The notes: generated from the sequence alone by a model not told the origin. A DNA stretch of 5,569 nucleotides from E44-bin88 sp050123275 (GCA_050123275.1 JASFHK010000025.1:1-5569); one strand, 5' to 3'. Positions 1 to 4,988 are shown, numbered from the stretch's first letter. Numbers and translations: made by a program.

Positions 1-1
1 G

Positions 2-22
2 CTAAAGGTAACCACCAACTAG
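2..22 (+). CDS. Possible C-terminal tail of an upstream gene cut by the window edge
   Basis: One frame at the left edge reads LKVTTN and then a TAG stop at 20-22, three bases before the radC Shine-Dalgarno. A gene ending here would be closely linked to radC. With only six residues there is nothing to identify it, and one other frame also stays open through this stretch, so this is only a positional suggestion. Confidence 0.2.
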   Translation, partial: LKVTTN

Positions 23-24
23 TC

Positions 25-31
25 GGAGGGG
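25..31 (+). promoter_or_regulatory. Ribosome binding site of radC
   Basis: GGAGGGG lies six bases before the ATG at 38. This is a strong Shine-Dalgarno with good spacing and supports that start codon. Confidence 0.7.
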
Positions 32-37
32 ACGCTG

Positions 38-823
38 ATGGAAGAAGAAGCGTCGGCGGGACACCGCCAGCGGTTGCGGGAGAAGTTCGCCCGCTCGGGG
101 CTGGACGGCTTCCACGACTACGAAATCGTCGAGCTTCTGCTCACCCTGGCCTCGCCGCGGCGCGATTGTAAGCCGCTGGCCAAGGCGGCCCTCAAGCGCT
201 TCGGTAGCCTGCGGGGGGTGCTGGCGGCTTCGGCCGAGGAGCTAGAGCAGGTAGAGGGCATCGGCCCCAACAACGCCCTGGGCATCCGGCTCGTTTCCGA
301 GGTCGCCCGCGAGTTTCTCAAACAGAAAATGGTGGACAAGCCCGCCTACAAATCGGCGCAGGAGATTTTCGACTACCTCTACCACTCCATGCGCGACCTC
401 AAGAAAGAGGTCTTCAAGGCCATCTACCTGAACAGCCAGAACCAGATTATCGATACCGCCGACCTGGCTCAAGGCACGGTGGACCGGGGAGCCGTCTCCC
501 CGCGCGAGGTGATGGAAAGCGCCATCCGCCGCAGCGCCGTGGCGCTGATTCTGGTGCATAACCACCCCTCGGGCAACCCCGAGCCCAGCCCCAGCGACCA
601 GCAGCTTACCCGCGACCTGGTCTTCGCCGGCGGCATCATGCAGATAAGGGTTTTGGACCACATTATCATCGGCGAGAACCGGTACTATAGCTTCGCCGTG
701 GAGGGTTTAATCGAAAAATACGAGGGAGACTTCCTCGATTTGAAGCTGAAAGGGGTCTCCGAGGCCAAGCGGCGGCTCTATCGCGCCAAGGTTTTGCCCC
801 CGGAGTGGCACTGGCGCCCTTGA
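38..823 (+). CDS. radC: RadC family JAMM/MPN+ domain protein
   Basis: A full-length RadC-family protein of 261 residues. The N-terminal part (about 1-100) holds the family helix-hairpin-helix-like region, with VEGIGPNNA at 72-80. The C-terminal part (about 105-227) is the JAMM/MPN+ metal-binding domain: a candidate catalytic Glu at 124, then HNHPSGNPEPSPSD at 174-187. The last motif fits the JAMM pattern with His174, His176, Ser184 and Asp187, so the metal site looks intact. A charged tail of about 30 residues follows the domain. The family was named for DNA repair, but the original Escherichia coli radC phenotype was later attributed elsewhere, and the true substrate is not established. A cytoplasmic, zinc-dependent hydrolase is expected. 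The start is set by a strong Shine-Dalgarno at 25-31. The lipoprotein gene follows on the same strand 81 bases later, probably with its own promoter. Confidence 0.95.
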   Translation: MEEEASAGHRQRLREKFARSGLDGFHDYEIVELLLTLASPRRDCKPLAKAALKRFGSLRGVLAASAEELEQVEGIGPNNALGIRLVSEVAREFLKQKMVDKPAYKSAQEIFDYLYHSMRDLKKEVFKAIYLNSQNQIIDTADLAQGTVDRGAVSPREVMESAIRRSAVALILVHNHPSGNPEPSPSDQQLTRDLVFAGGIMQIRVLDHIIIGENRYYSFAVEGLIEKYEGDFLDLKLKGVSEAKRRLYRAKVLPPEWHWRP

Positions 824-848
824 CAAAAAGATAAATAGAGGCTAACCT
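820..848 (+). promoter_or_regulatory. Candidate promoter for the lipoprotein gene
   Basis: A perfect -35 TTGACA (820-825) overlaps the radC stop codon. Seventeen bases later comes TAACCT (843-848), which matches the consensus -10 only at its first, second and last positions, usually the most important ones. The spacer is AT-rich. Transcription would begin near 855, giving a leader of about 50 bases. The weak -10 keeps confidence low. Confidence 0.35.
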
Positions 849-897
849 TTTGCTTTTGAGCCCGTTATATAGGCTGACGAAAAGGCAAGCAAAAAGG
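846..897 (+). other. Imperfect inverted repeat reaching into the lipoprotein ribosome binding site
   Basis: CCTTTTGCTT (846-855) can pair with AAGCAAAAAGG (887-897), with one bulged A. Inside it, AGCC (859-862) can pair with GGCT (872-875). The right arm covers the first part of the Shine-Dalgarno AAAAAGGAGG (891-900). A transcript reading through from radC would contain both arms. One starting near 855 would lack most of the left arm. Whether it forms in the cell is unknown. Confidence 0.3.
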
Positions 898-904
898 AGG
901 ATAT

Positions 905-1285
905 ATGAAAAGGATTTTGATGCTTCTGGTGGTGGCGGTGCTGACGCTGGGGTTGGTGGCGGGTTGCTCGACGGTGAAGACCTACGACGACGCCGGGCAA
1001 ACCATAGACGCCAAGGTAGGCGACGAATTTATCATCGCCCTCGGTTCCAACCCCACCACGGGCTACAGCTGGGTGGAGGACTACGACGAAACCATGCTGG
1101 AGCTGGTGGACCAGACTTACGAGCCTGACGAGACGGACGGAGAAATGGTCGGCGCCGGCGGCGTCGAGTACTTCCAATTCAAGGCGCTTAAGGCGGGCGA
1201 TACCGAGGTAACCCTCACCTATAAGCAGGACTGGGAAGGCGGCAGTGTCGGGGAAACCAAGGTATTCACCGTCGACATCAGCTAG
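905..1285 (+). CDS. Lipoprotein of the chagasin (I42) cysteine protease inhibitor family
   Basis: A 126-residue precursor. Residues 1-20 form a lipoprotein signal peptide (two basic residues, a hydrophobic core, then VAG before Cys21), so the mature protein should be lipid-anchored outside the cytoplasmic membrane. Ser at +2 does not suggest special retention. The rest matches the single-domain chagasin/I42 fold and its three target-binding loops: NPTTGYSW at 49-56, GAGG at 83-86, and KQDWE around 107-111. FKALKAGDTEVTLTY at 92-106 is also typical of the family. Known members block papain-type cysteine proteases by inserting these loops into the active-site cleft. Here that activity is inferred, and the partner protease is not in the window. 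AAAAAGGAGG at 891-900 gives a strong ribosome binding site four bases before ATG. The gene overlaps the end of the converging methyltransferase by 8 bases. Confidence 0.88.
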   Translation: MKRILMLLVVAVLTLGLVAGCSTVKTYDDAGQTIDAKVGDEFIIALGSNPTTGYSWVEDYDETMLELVDQTYEPDETDGEMVGAGGVEYFQFKALKAGDTEVTLTYKQDWEGGSVGETKVFTVDIS

Positions 1286-1751
1286 TCTTCGACAACGATA
1301 AGGTTTCGAGGCGGAGCAGCGACGCTTTCACCCCCACCCCGCCGCTGTATCCGCCCAAACCCCCTTCCCCCACCACGCGGTGGCAGGGGATGATAACGGG
1401 CAGACGGTTACGGGCTAAGGCCTGTCCCACCGCCCGCGCCGCGCCGCTTTTGCCCAGATTAAGGGCCACCCAGCCGTAGCTACGCGTCTCCCCGTAGGGG
1501 ACGCTCCGGGTGAGGCGCCAGACCTGGCGCTGGAAGGCGGTGGCCGCGGACAGGTCGAGCTTTTCGGGGAAGGTTATTTTCTTTCCGGAGAAGTAACTTT
1601 TCAGGCGGGCTATTGTGTCCCGGAAGGGTTTTTCGGAAAGCGTGGCGTTCTTTATATCGCCCAGCCGCCTTTCGGCTTCGCCGGTGGAAGGCTGCGGCAG
1701 GCTGACGGCGGCCAGACCCTCGGCGGAGCCCAAGACCCCCACCCAGCCCAT
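1278..1751 (-). CDS. ogt: Methylated-DNA--protein cysteine S-methyltransferase (MGMT/Ogt)
   Basis: A 157-residue suicide repair protein that moves the methyl group from O6-methylguanine (and usually O4-methylthymine) in DNA to its own cysteine. The active-site motif IPCHRV is at 121-126, with acceptor Cys123 and neighbouring His124. Glu149 near the end fits the usual Cys-His-Glu relay. The DNA-binding part shows PYGETRSYGWVA at 85-96 and AARAVGQA at 104-111, where Arg106 corresponds to the residue that flips out the damaged base. Asn115 is kept, but the usual following Pro is Arg116. The N-terminal domain is short (about 65 residues) and no Ada-type domain is attached. I see no clear Shine-Dalgarno before the ATG. 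No ATG, GTG or TTG occurs in frame between it and the preceding gene, and the N-terminus MGWVGVLGS looks family-like. It lies 50 bases after the 88-residue membrane gene and may be read through from it. Confidence 0.95.
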   Translation of the reverse strand: MGWVGVLGSAEGLAAVSLPQPSTGEAERRLGDIKNATLSEKPFRDTIARLKSYFSGKKITFPEKLDLSAATAFQRQVWRLTRSVPYGETRSYGWVALNLGKSGAARAVGQALARNRLPVIIPCHRVVGEGGLGGYSGGVGVKASLLRLETLSLSKTS

Positions 1752-1801
1752 AGCGGTTCTGAAAACAGCGTAGTGCGGCGTCGTTTTACCCCGGCGTGAG
1801 A

Positions 1802-2068
1802 CTACGACTTGCGCTGCCGGCGCAGCTGGAGATAGGCGGCCAGGAAGATGAGGGCGGCGCCGAGCAAAATAGAGAAAACTATCTTGAGCAGCTGCGGCAG
1901 CTCCATGCTCAGGAAAAAGGCGTAGCTGAAGACGCCGGCCAGGATGGCCAGCGAGTAGGCGACGGTGTGGGCGCTGAAGGTGCGGTGCTTTATCGCCCGC
2001 ACGATGAGCCAGGCGATAAGCCCCAGCGAGGCAATGATGGCCAGTACGACCAGTATGGCGCTTACCAT
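1802..2068 (-). CDS. Small three-pass membrane protein, unknown function
   Basis: An 88-residue, very hydrophobic protein that I do not recognise. Three membrane segments are visible at about 4-24, 35-53 and 59-81. A basic loop (RAIKHRT, 24-30) follows the first, and a basic tail (RRQRKS) ends the protein. By the positive-inside rule both of these would be cytoplasmic. That cannot hold with three simple crossings, unless segments 2 and 3 form a hairpin or the tail assignment is wrong, so topology is uncertain. The ATG has a strong Shine-Dalgarno (AAGGAGG, 2073-2079), which lies inside the end of the preceding 58-residue gene. The two reading frames overlap by 7 bases, which suggests coupled translation and a shared complex. 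It is the last of three membrane-protein genes behind the promoter at 2787-2815. Confidence 0.8.
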   Translation of the reverse strand: MVSAILVVLAIIASLGLIAWLIVRAIKHRTFSAHTVAYSLAILAGVFSYAFFLSMELPQLLKIVFSILLGAALIFLAAYLQLRRQRKS

Positions 2069-2238
2069 CCTACCTCCTTGAAATACTTACCCATGCAGGT
2101 GAACATGCCTACCGTCAGCAGCAGGGCGACCAGCTGCCCCCACTCCGAGAGATATTTCACGTACTGGGCGGCCAGGTAGCCGACGCCGGCCAGGCAGAGG
2201 ATGATTCCGAAACCGAATAATACGTATTCCAGCTTCAT
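2062..2238 (-). CDS. Tiny two-pass membrane protein (58 residues), unknown function
   Basis: A short gene read directly from the reverse strand. It starts MKLEYVLFGFGIILCLAGVG and ends GKYFKEVGW before a TAA at 2062-2064. Two hydrophobic segments, about 5-25 and 33-50, are joined by a short polar loop (QYVKYLSEW region), so a membrane hairpin is likely. The ATG at 2236-2238 lies 15 bases after the stop of the 171-residue gene. AAGGGG (2250-2254 region) is a plausible but rather distant ribosome binding site, about 11 bases away. Its final codons carry the Shine-Dalgarno and ATG of the next gene, with a 7-base overlap. It fills an otherwise empty gap of about 185 bases with a continuous, hydrophobic, well-placed frame, so I regard it as real. 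No family is recognised. Confidence 0.75.
   Translation of the reverse strand: MKLEYVLFGFGIILCLAGVGYLAAQYVKYLSEWGQLVALLLTVGMFTCMGKYFKEVGW
2073..2079 (-). promoter_or_regulatory. Ribosome binding site of the 88-residue gene, inside the preceding gene
   Basis: AAGGAGG on the minus strand is four bases before the ATG at 2066-2068. It encodes part of the C-terminus (KEVG region) of the 58-residue protein, so ribosomes finishing that gene can restart here. Confidence 0.75.
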
Positions 2239-2253
2239 GATAAGCGTTTCCCC

Positions 2254-2769
2254 TTATTCGACACTGGGCTTGGGGAAAGAGGCGTGCACCACGGTGCGCA
2301 GCTCGACCCCACCCCGCATGATGATTACCGAGAACTCTATGTCATAGTCGGCGGAGGTCTGGTAGGGGCGGACCGTGGCGGGGTCCACCGCCCAGCTGAA
2401 CTCCTCTTCCTCAAAAGCGCCCAGCGATACCGACTCATTTAGTAAGACTTCCTGTTTTTCCCCGCCGAACCAGACGGCCGCCTCGATATGGTCCTCGTAG
2501 CTGGTGAAGCGGCGGTTGGCCAGCTCGTAATGGAAATAGAGCTTTTCCCCCGACTCAACCCAGGTGTAATAGCTGTAATCTTCGTGCAGCCACTGGTCGG
2601 GTTCTACGGTGTTTTCCCGCTCGCCGGCGGTTACGGTGACGGTGTCGTAGATGCCCATGTAGCCGTCGAGGACGAAGACGGCGATGATAGCCAGGAAAAA
2701 GACTATGGTCAGGGCCAGATATAGGTTCCGGCGCGCGGTGGATTTTTTAGCGGTTTTTGCTTTCGGCAT
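2254..2769 (-). CDS. Single-pass membrane protein with exported beta-rich domain, unknown function
   Basis: A 171-residue protein that I do not recognise. A basic N-terminus (MPKAKTAKKSTARR, 1-14) precedes one hydrophobic segment (about 16-35), which should leave residues 36-171 outside the cytoplasm. That part is acidic and strand-rich, with alternating patterns such as EKLYFHYEL (75-83) and DIEFSVIIM (143-151). It has no cysteine and resembles an Ig-like or beta-sandwich fold; no catalytic motif is evident. The frame stays open to a TTG at 2776-2778, three codons upstream. I prefer the ATG because the promoter at 2787-2815 would start transcription near 2780, which puts TTG almost at the RNA end. 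Even the ATG then has only about 10 bases of leader and no Shine-Dalgarno. It is the first gene of the membrane module. Confidence 0.8.
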   Translation of the reverse strand: MPKAKTAKKSTARRNLYLALTIVFFLAIIAVFVLDGYMGIYDTVTVTAGERENTVEPDQWLHEDYSYYTWVESGEKLYFHYELANRRFTSYEDHIEAAVWFGGEKQEVLLNESVSLGAFEEEEFSWAVDPATVRPYQTSADYDIEFSVIIMRGGVELRTVVHASFPKPSVE

Positions 2770-2786
2770 CGTTTTCAAGCCAGTGT

Positions 2787-2815
2787 ATCATAGTCAAAGC
2801 CGGCGGGCTTGTCAA
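2787..2815 (-). promoter_or_regulatory. Sigma-70-like promoter of the membrane-protein module
   Basis: On the minus strand a perfect -35 TTGACA (2810-2815) is followed after exactly 17 bases by TATGAT (2787-2792), five of six consensus matches. The predicted start near 2780 lies about 10 bases before the ATG at 2769. The spacer holds an imperfect dyad, AAGCC and GGCTT around four bases (2797-2810), touching the -35. The element sits in the 53-base gap after hpf. Confidence 0.75.
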
Positions 2816-2822
2816 GGTTATT

Positions 2823-3356
2823 TTAGCCCATCTCGGGCTCGATAAGCCCGTAATCGCCGTCGCGGCGGCGGTAGAGCAGGTTGAGCTTATCGCTCTCGGC
2901 GTTGAAGAAGAGGAAGAAATCGTGCCCTAAAAGCTCCATCTGGTCGATGGCTTCGGCGGGCGACATCGGCTTGACGTTGAAGCGCTTGACCTTGACCACC
3001 TTGCCCCACGGCAAAGGCTCTTCGGCTATTTTGTCCTTGGGCGAGGTGCCCCGCCCCTTATCGTAGAGCTTGCCCTTGTAGCGCTCTATCTGGCGGTTGA
3101 TTACCGAGCCCACCTTCTTGACGGCGGCGGGTAAGTCTTCCCCCCGCTCCACCCCGCGCAGCAGCGTGCCGTGGCTGTCGATGGTTACCTGGACGACGAA
3201 ATGCTCCTTGGTCGCCTTGGCCTTGTCGCGGGCGATTTCAACCTTGTAGTCCCTGATGTCGGGCAGGTGGCGGTCGAGCTTGCCCAGCTTCTTTTCGATG
3301 AGCTGGCGCACGGTGTCAGTCAGTTCCACGTTCTTGGCCGTTATCTTTAGCTCCAT
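2823..3356 (-). CDS. hpf: Ribosome hibernation promoting factor, long form
   Basis: A 177-residue protein of the long HPF type. Residues 1-100 form the S30AE (RaiA/HPF) domain, which binds the decoding region of the small ribosomal subunit and blocks mRNA and tRNA. A flexible linker (about 101-117) leads to the C-terminal dimerisation domain (about 118-174), recognisable by PMSPAEAIDQMELLGHDFF (130-148) and LYRRRDGDYGLIEP (161-174). The long form pairs two 70S ribosomes into inactive 100S dimers when growth slows. The frame extends 19 residues further upstream, but the start at 3354-3356 is right: AAGGAGG lies nine bases before it, and MELKITAKN is the family N-terminus. Only 5 bases separate it from the comFC stop, so the two are co-transcribed and probably translationally coupled. 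A comF-hpf pairing is also known in Bacillus-type genomes. Confidence 0.95.
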   Translation of the reverse strand: MELKITAKNVELTDTVRQLIEKKLGKLDRHLPDIRDYKVEIARDKAKATKEHFVVQVTIDSHGTLLRGVERGEDLPAAVKKVGSVINRQIERYKGKLYDKGRGTSPKDKIAEEPLPWGKVVKVKRFNVKPMSPAEAIDQMELLGHDFFLFFNAESDKLNLLYRRRDGDYGLIEPEMG

Positions 3357-3361
3357 TTTCT

Positions 3362-4099
3362 TTAGCCTCCTTGCCCTGTTTCTTTTATTTCCTTGGCCAG
3401 CGCTAGGCCCCATACCGGGCCGGTGCCGCTGGTTTTCAGCGCCCGGGCGCAGGCGTCGAGGGTGGCGCCCGAGGTGGCCACGTCGTCAATAAGCAGTACC
3501 GCTTTGTCTTCCAGGCGGCGGTCGCGGCAAATAAAGGCGTCGGCGACGTTTTCCCGCCGCTGGTTGACGTTGGCGGTGCGCGCCTGGGGAGCGGTGTTGC
3601 GCTCCCGCACCAGGCATCCGTCAATCACCGGCAGCCCGCTGAGCTTGCCCATCTCCAGAGCCAGCAACCGCGACTGGTTGTAGCCCCGCTCCCGCAGCCT
3701 TTTGCGGTGCAGCGGCACCGGCACCAGCACCTCGCCGGGAAGCTGGTTGGCCGCCCGGTAATCGTTGAGCCATTGTCCCAGCAACGGGGCGATGGCCCTC
3801 AAATTACGGTACTTGAGCTCGTGGATGGCGCGGCGGATGGCGCCGTCGAAGCGGAAGGGGGCGCGGATGCCGTCGATCGAGGCCTGCCAGCCGACGCAGA
3901 CGGGGCAGATTACGTTGTTAAGCTGGGGGCGCCCGCAGCGGGGACAGAGGGGGGGATTGATGCGGGCCAGCGACCGGGAACAGGTGGAGCAGATAAAATC
4001 TCCCTCCCTTCCACAGCCAACACACCAGCGTGGAAACAACAGGTCGAGTGCTATCCCCTTGAGTTTGGTTAACCGAGGGAGCACTTCCGCACCAGCCAA
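3362..4099 (-). CDS. comFC: ComF family phosphoribosyltransferase-like protein
   Basis: A 245-residue ComFC/ComF homologue. The N-terminal part has two pairs of zinc-ribbon cysteines, CVGC (26-29) with CSTC (37-40), and CPRC (52-55) with CPVC (65-68). The C-terminal part is a type I phosphoribosyltransferase domain: PVPLHRKRLRERGYNQS (127-143) and the PRPP-binding loop VLLIDDVATSGAT (201-213), with the typical acidic pair Asp205-Asp206. Family members are needed for DNA uptake in naturally competent bacteria, where ComFC acts with the ComFA helicase on incoming single strands. No comFA or other competence gene is in the window, so the actual role is open. The start is uncertain: TTG at 4097-4099 lacks a clear Shine-Dalgarno, and GTG at 4082-4084 is an alternative. 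It lies 24 bases after the zinc-ribbon gene and its end holds the ribosome binding context of hpf. Confidence 0.93.
   Translation of the reverse strand: MAGAEVLPRLTKLKGIALDLLFPRWCVGCGREGDFICSTCSRSLARINPPLCPRCGRPQLNNVICPVCVGWQASIDGIRAPFRFDGAIRRAIHELKYRNLRAIAPLLGQWLNDYRAANQLPGEVLVPVPLHRKRLRERGYNQSRLLALEMGKLSGLPVIDGCLVRERNTAPQARTANVNQRRENVADAFICRDRRLEDKAVLLIDDVATSGATLDACARALKTSGTGPVWGLALAKEIKETGQGG
3366..3372 (-). promoter_or_regulatory. Ribosome binding site that fixes the hpf start
   Basis: AAGGAGG on the minus strand, nine bases before the ATG at 3354-3356, lies within the last codons of comFC (the Gln-Gly-Gly end). It selects the shorter hpf start over the longer open frame and indicates coupling to comFC translation. 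Confidence 0.8.
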
Positions 4100-4123
4100 A
4101 ACTATTGGGTAGGAGCTCGGACC

Positions 4124-4336
4124 TTAGCGGGAGCGCGGGTTGTGCAGCGTCCCGCTGATAATGGGTTCGTTTACATAGACGTCACCGTTCCTGATTTTGA
4201 GGTTGAAGCCGCAATCGGGATTGGTGCAAACCCATGCTTTGTAGTGAATTGCTGCCCCCTGACTGCCGAAGTCGGATAAGGGCACCAGTTCTCCGGAATT
4301 GCATTTCAGGCATTTGGGGAAACTTATGTGTTCCAT
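4124..4336 (-). CDS. Small zinc-ribbon protein, unknown function
   Basis: A 70-residue protein with four cysteines arranged as a zinc ribbon: CLKC (9-12) and CTNPDC (37-42, cysteines at both ends). The middle is VPLSDFGSQGAAIHYKAWVC, and after the second pair comes GFNLKIRNGDVYV, the usual strand ending a ribbon. It could bind nucleic acid or a protein partner; nothing in the sequence decides which. The frame is open for 23 more codons upstream to an ATG at 4405. I chose 4334-4336 because GGGAGGAGG (4342-4350) lies just before it and the promoter at 4377-4405 falls inside the longer version. It heads the unit with comFC and hpf, 24 bases before comFC. Confidence 0.82.
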   Translation of the reverse strand: MEHISFPKCLKCNSGELVPLSDFGSQGAAIHYKAWVCTNPDCGFNLKIRNGDVYVNEPIISGTLHNPRSR

Positions 4337-4341
4337 GAAGT

Positions 4342-4350
4342 CCTCCTCCC
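4342..4350 (-). promoter_or_regulatory. Ribosome binding site that fixes the zinc-ribbon start
   Basis: GGGAGGAGG on the minus strand ends five bases before the ATG at 4334-4336. It is by far the best Shine-Dalgarno for this frame and excludes the longer start. Confidence 0.75.
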
Positions 4351-4376
4351 AACCAATGGAGTATATCTGGAAAAGA

Positions 4377-4405
4377 AGTATACACCATGCTCTGGTGGTT
4401 GGCAA
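4377..4405 (-). promoter_or_regulatory. Sigma-70-like promoter of zinc ribbon-comFC-hpf
   Basis: On the minus strand TTGCCA (4400-4405) is followed after 17 bases by TATACT (4377-4382); each matches five of six consensus bases. The predicted start near 4370 gives a leader of about 34 bases with a strong Shine-Dalgarno. A second TATACT (4360-4365) lies 17 bases downstream but has no -35. The spacer contains CACCA and TGGTG around five bases (4383-4397). The -35 is only 7 bases after the thpR stop. Confidence 0.72.
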
Positions 4406-4412
4406 GGTTTGT

Positions 4413-4985
4413 TCAGAGCTTGGCGGCGCTTAAACGGCTGTAGATGGGACCCTGCGGGGTGAGCTGGCTCTTCATCAAAACGACGCTGTCAACGCCGAAG
4501 CTGCGGGCGCTGTCTAAGCCGGTTTCGGCGATGAGCCGGCCTAGTTTTTCCCGTTCGGTTGGGGTGGCGCGGTCGCGCAGCCTGGCCAGCGTCAGGTGGG
4601 GGGTAAAACGCCTCTTTTCGGGGGGAAAGCCCAGCTTTCCCATGGCCCCCTCAATACGTTCCTGCAGTGCGCCCAGCTTTTCCAGCCCGCCGCCCAGGCC
4701 CACCCAGACGATTTGCACCCGTTTCGGGTTGGGGAAAACGCCAAGCTCGCTGACATCGAGGGAAAAGGGGCCCGTTCCCTGGGTCGCCCCGCTCATGGCC
4801 GCGGCGATGGCGTCCACTCTATCGGTGGCCACGTTGCCCAGGAACTTGAGGGTGAGGTGAATGTTAGACGGCTCGACCCATTTCACCGGCGCCTGGCTCT
4901 GCGCCTTGAGCCGCGACTGTAATTCCCTCAAACTCTTTTTAACCTCTTCGGGGAGCTCAATAGCGATAAAACAGCGTAAATCCAT
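4413..4985 (-). CDS. thpR: RNA 2',3'-cyclic phosphodiesterase (2H family)
   Basis: A 190-residue member of the 2H phosphoesterase superfamily, formerly called 2'-5' RNA ligase (LigT). Both catalytic HxTx motifs are present: HLTL at 43-46 and HLTL at 130-133, each in its usual setting (NIHLTLKFLG and FTPHLTLARL). The N-terminus MDLRCFIAIELP and the late segment LMKSQLTPQGPIYSRL (170-185) are also typical, and the length is normal. ThpR opens 2',3'-cyclic phosphate ends on RNA such as tRNA halves to a 2'-phosphate, and can slowly join 2'-5' ends in reverse. It acts in the cytoplasm. The ATG lies 3 bases after the amidohydrolase stop, with only a weak AGG upstream, so translation is probably coupled to that gene. 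Confidence 0.95.
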   Translation of the reverse strand: MDLRCFIAIELPEEVKKSLRELQSRLKAQSQAPVKWVEPSNIHLTLKFLGNVATDRVDAIAAAMSGATQGTGPFSLDVSELGVFPNPKRVQIVWVGLGGGLEKLGALQERIEGAMGKLGFPPEKRRFTPHLTLARLRDRATPTEREKLGRLIAETGLDSARSFGVDSVVLMKSQLTPQGPIYSRLSAAKL

Positions 4986-4988
4986 GGG

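Noticed and set aside
242..661. Open frame of 139 residues antisense to radC
   Set aside because: It is a shadow of the conserved radC frame in GC-rich DNA, with no ribosome binding site or recognisable motif.
1286..1311. Possible bidirectional terminator between the converging genes
   Set aside because: Only a six-base stem with a G-T pair and a 13-base loop can be drawn, without a T-run on either strand.
1796..2179. Rightward open frame over the small membrane genes
   Set aside because: The translation is polar and low-complexity (Gln, Gly, Glu rich), while the opposite strand gives coherent membrane proteins with proper start signals.
2795..2811. Intrinsic terminator after hpf
   Set aside because: The five-base stem is followed by TGACTATG rather than a T-run, and it sits inside a good promoter; I treat it as a possible operator instead.
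3357..3413. Longer hpf frame with 19 extra N-terminal residues
   Set aside because: The extension overlaps the end of comFC, has no family similarity, and the strong Shine-Dalgarno at 3366-3372 points to the ATG at 3356.
4337..4405. Longer zinc-ribbon frame starting at 4405
   Set aside because: Its start would coincide with the -35 of a good promoter, and a strong Shine-Dalgarno precedes the ATG at 4336.
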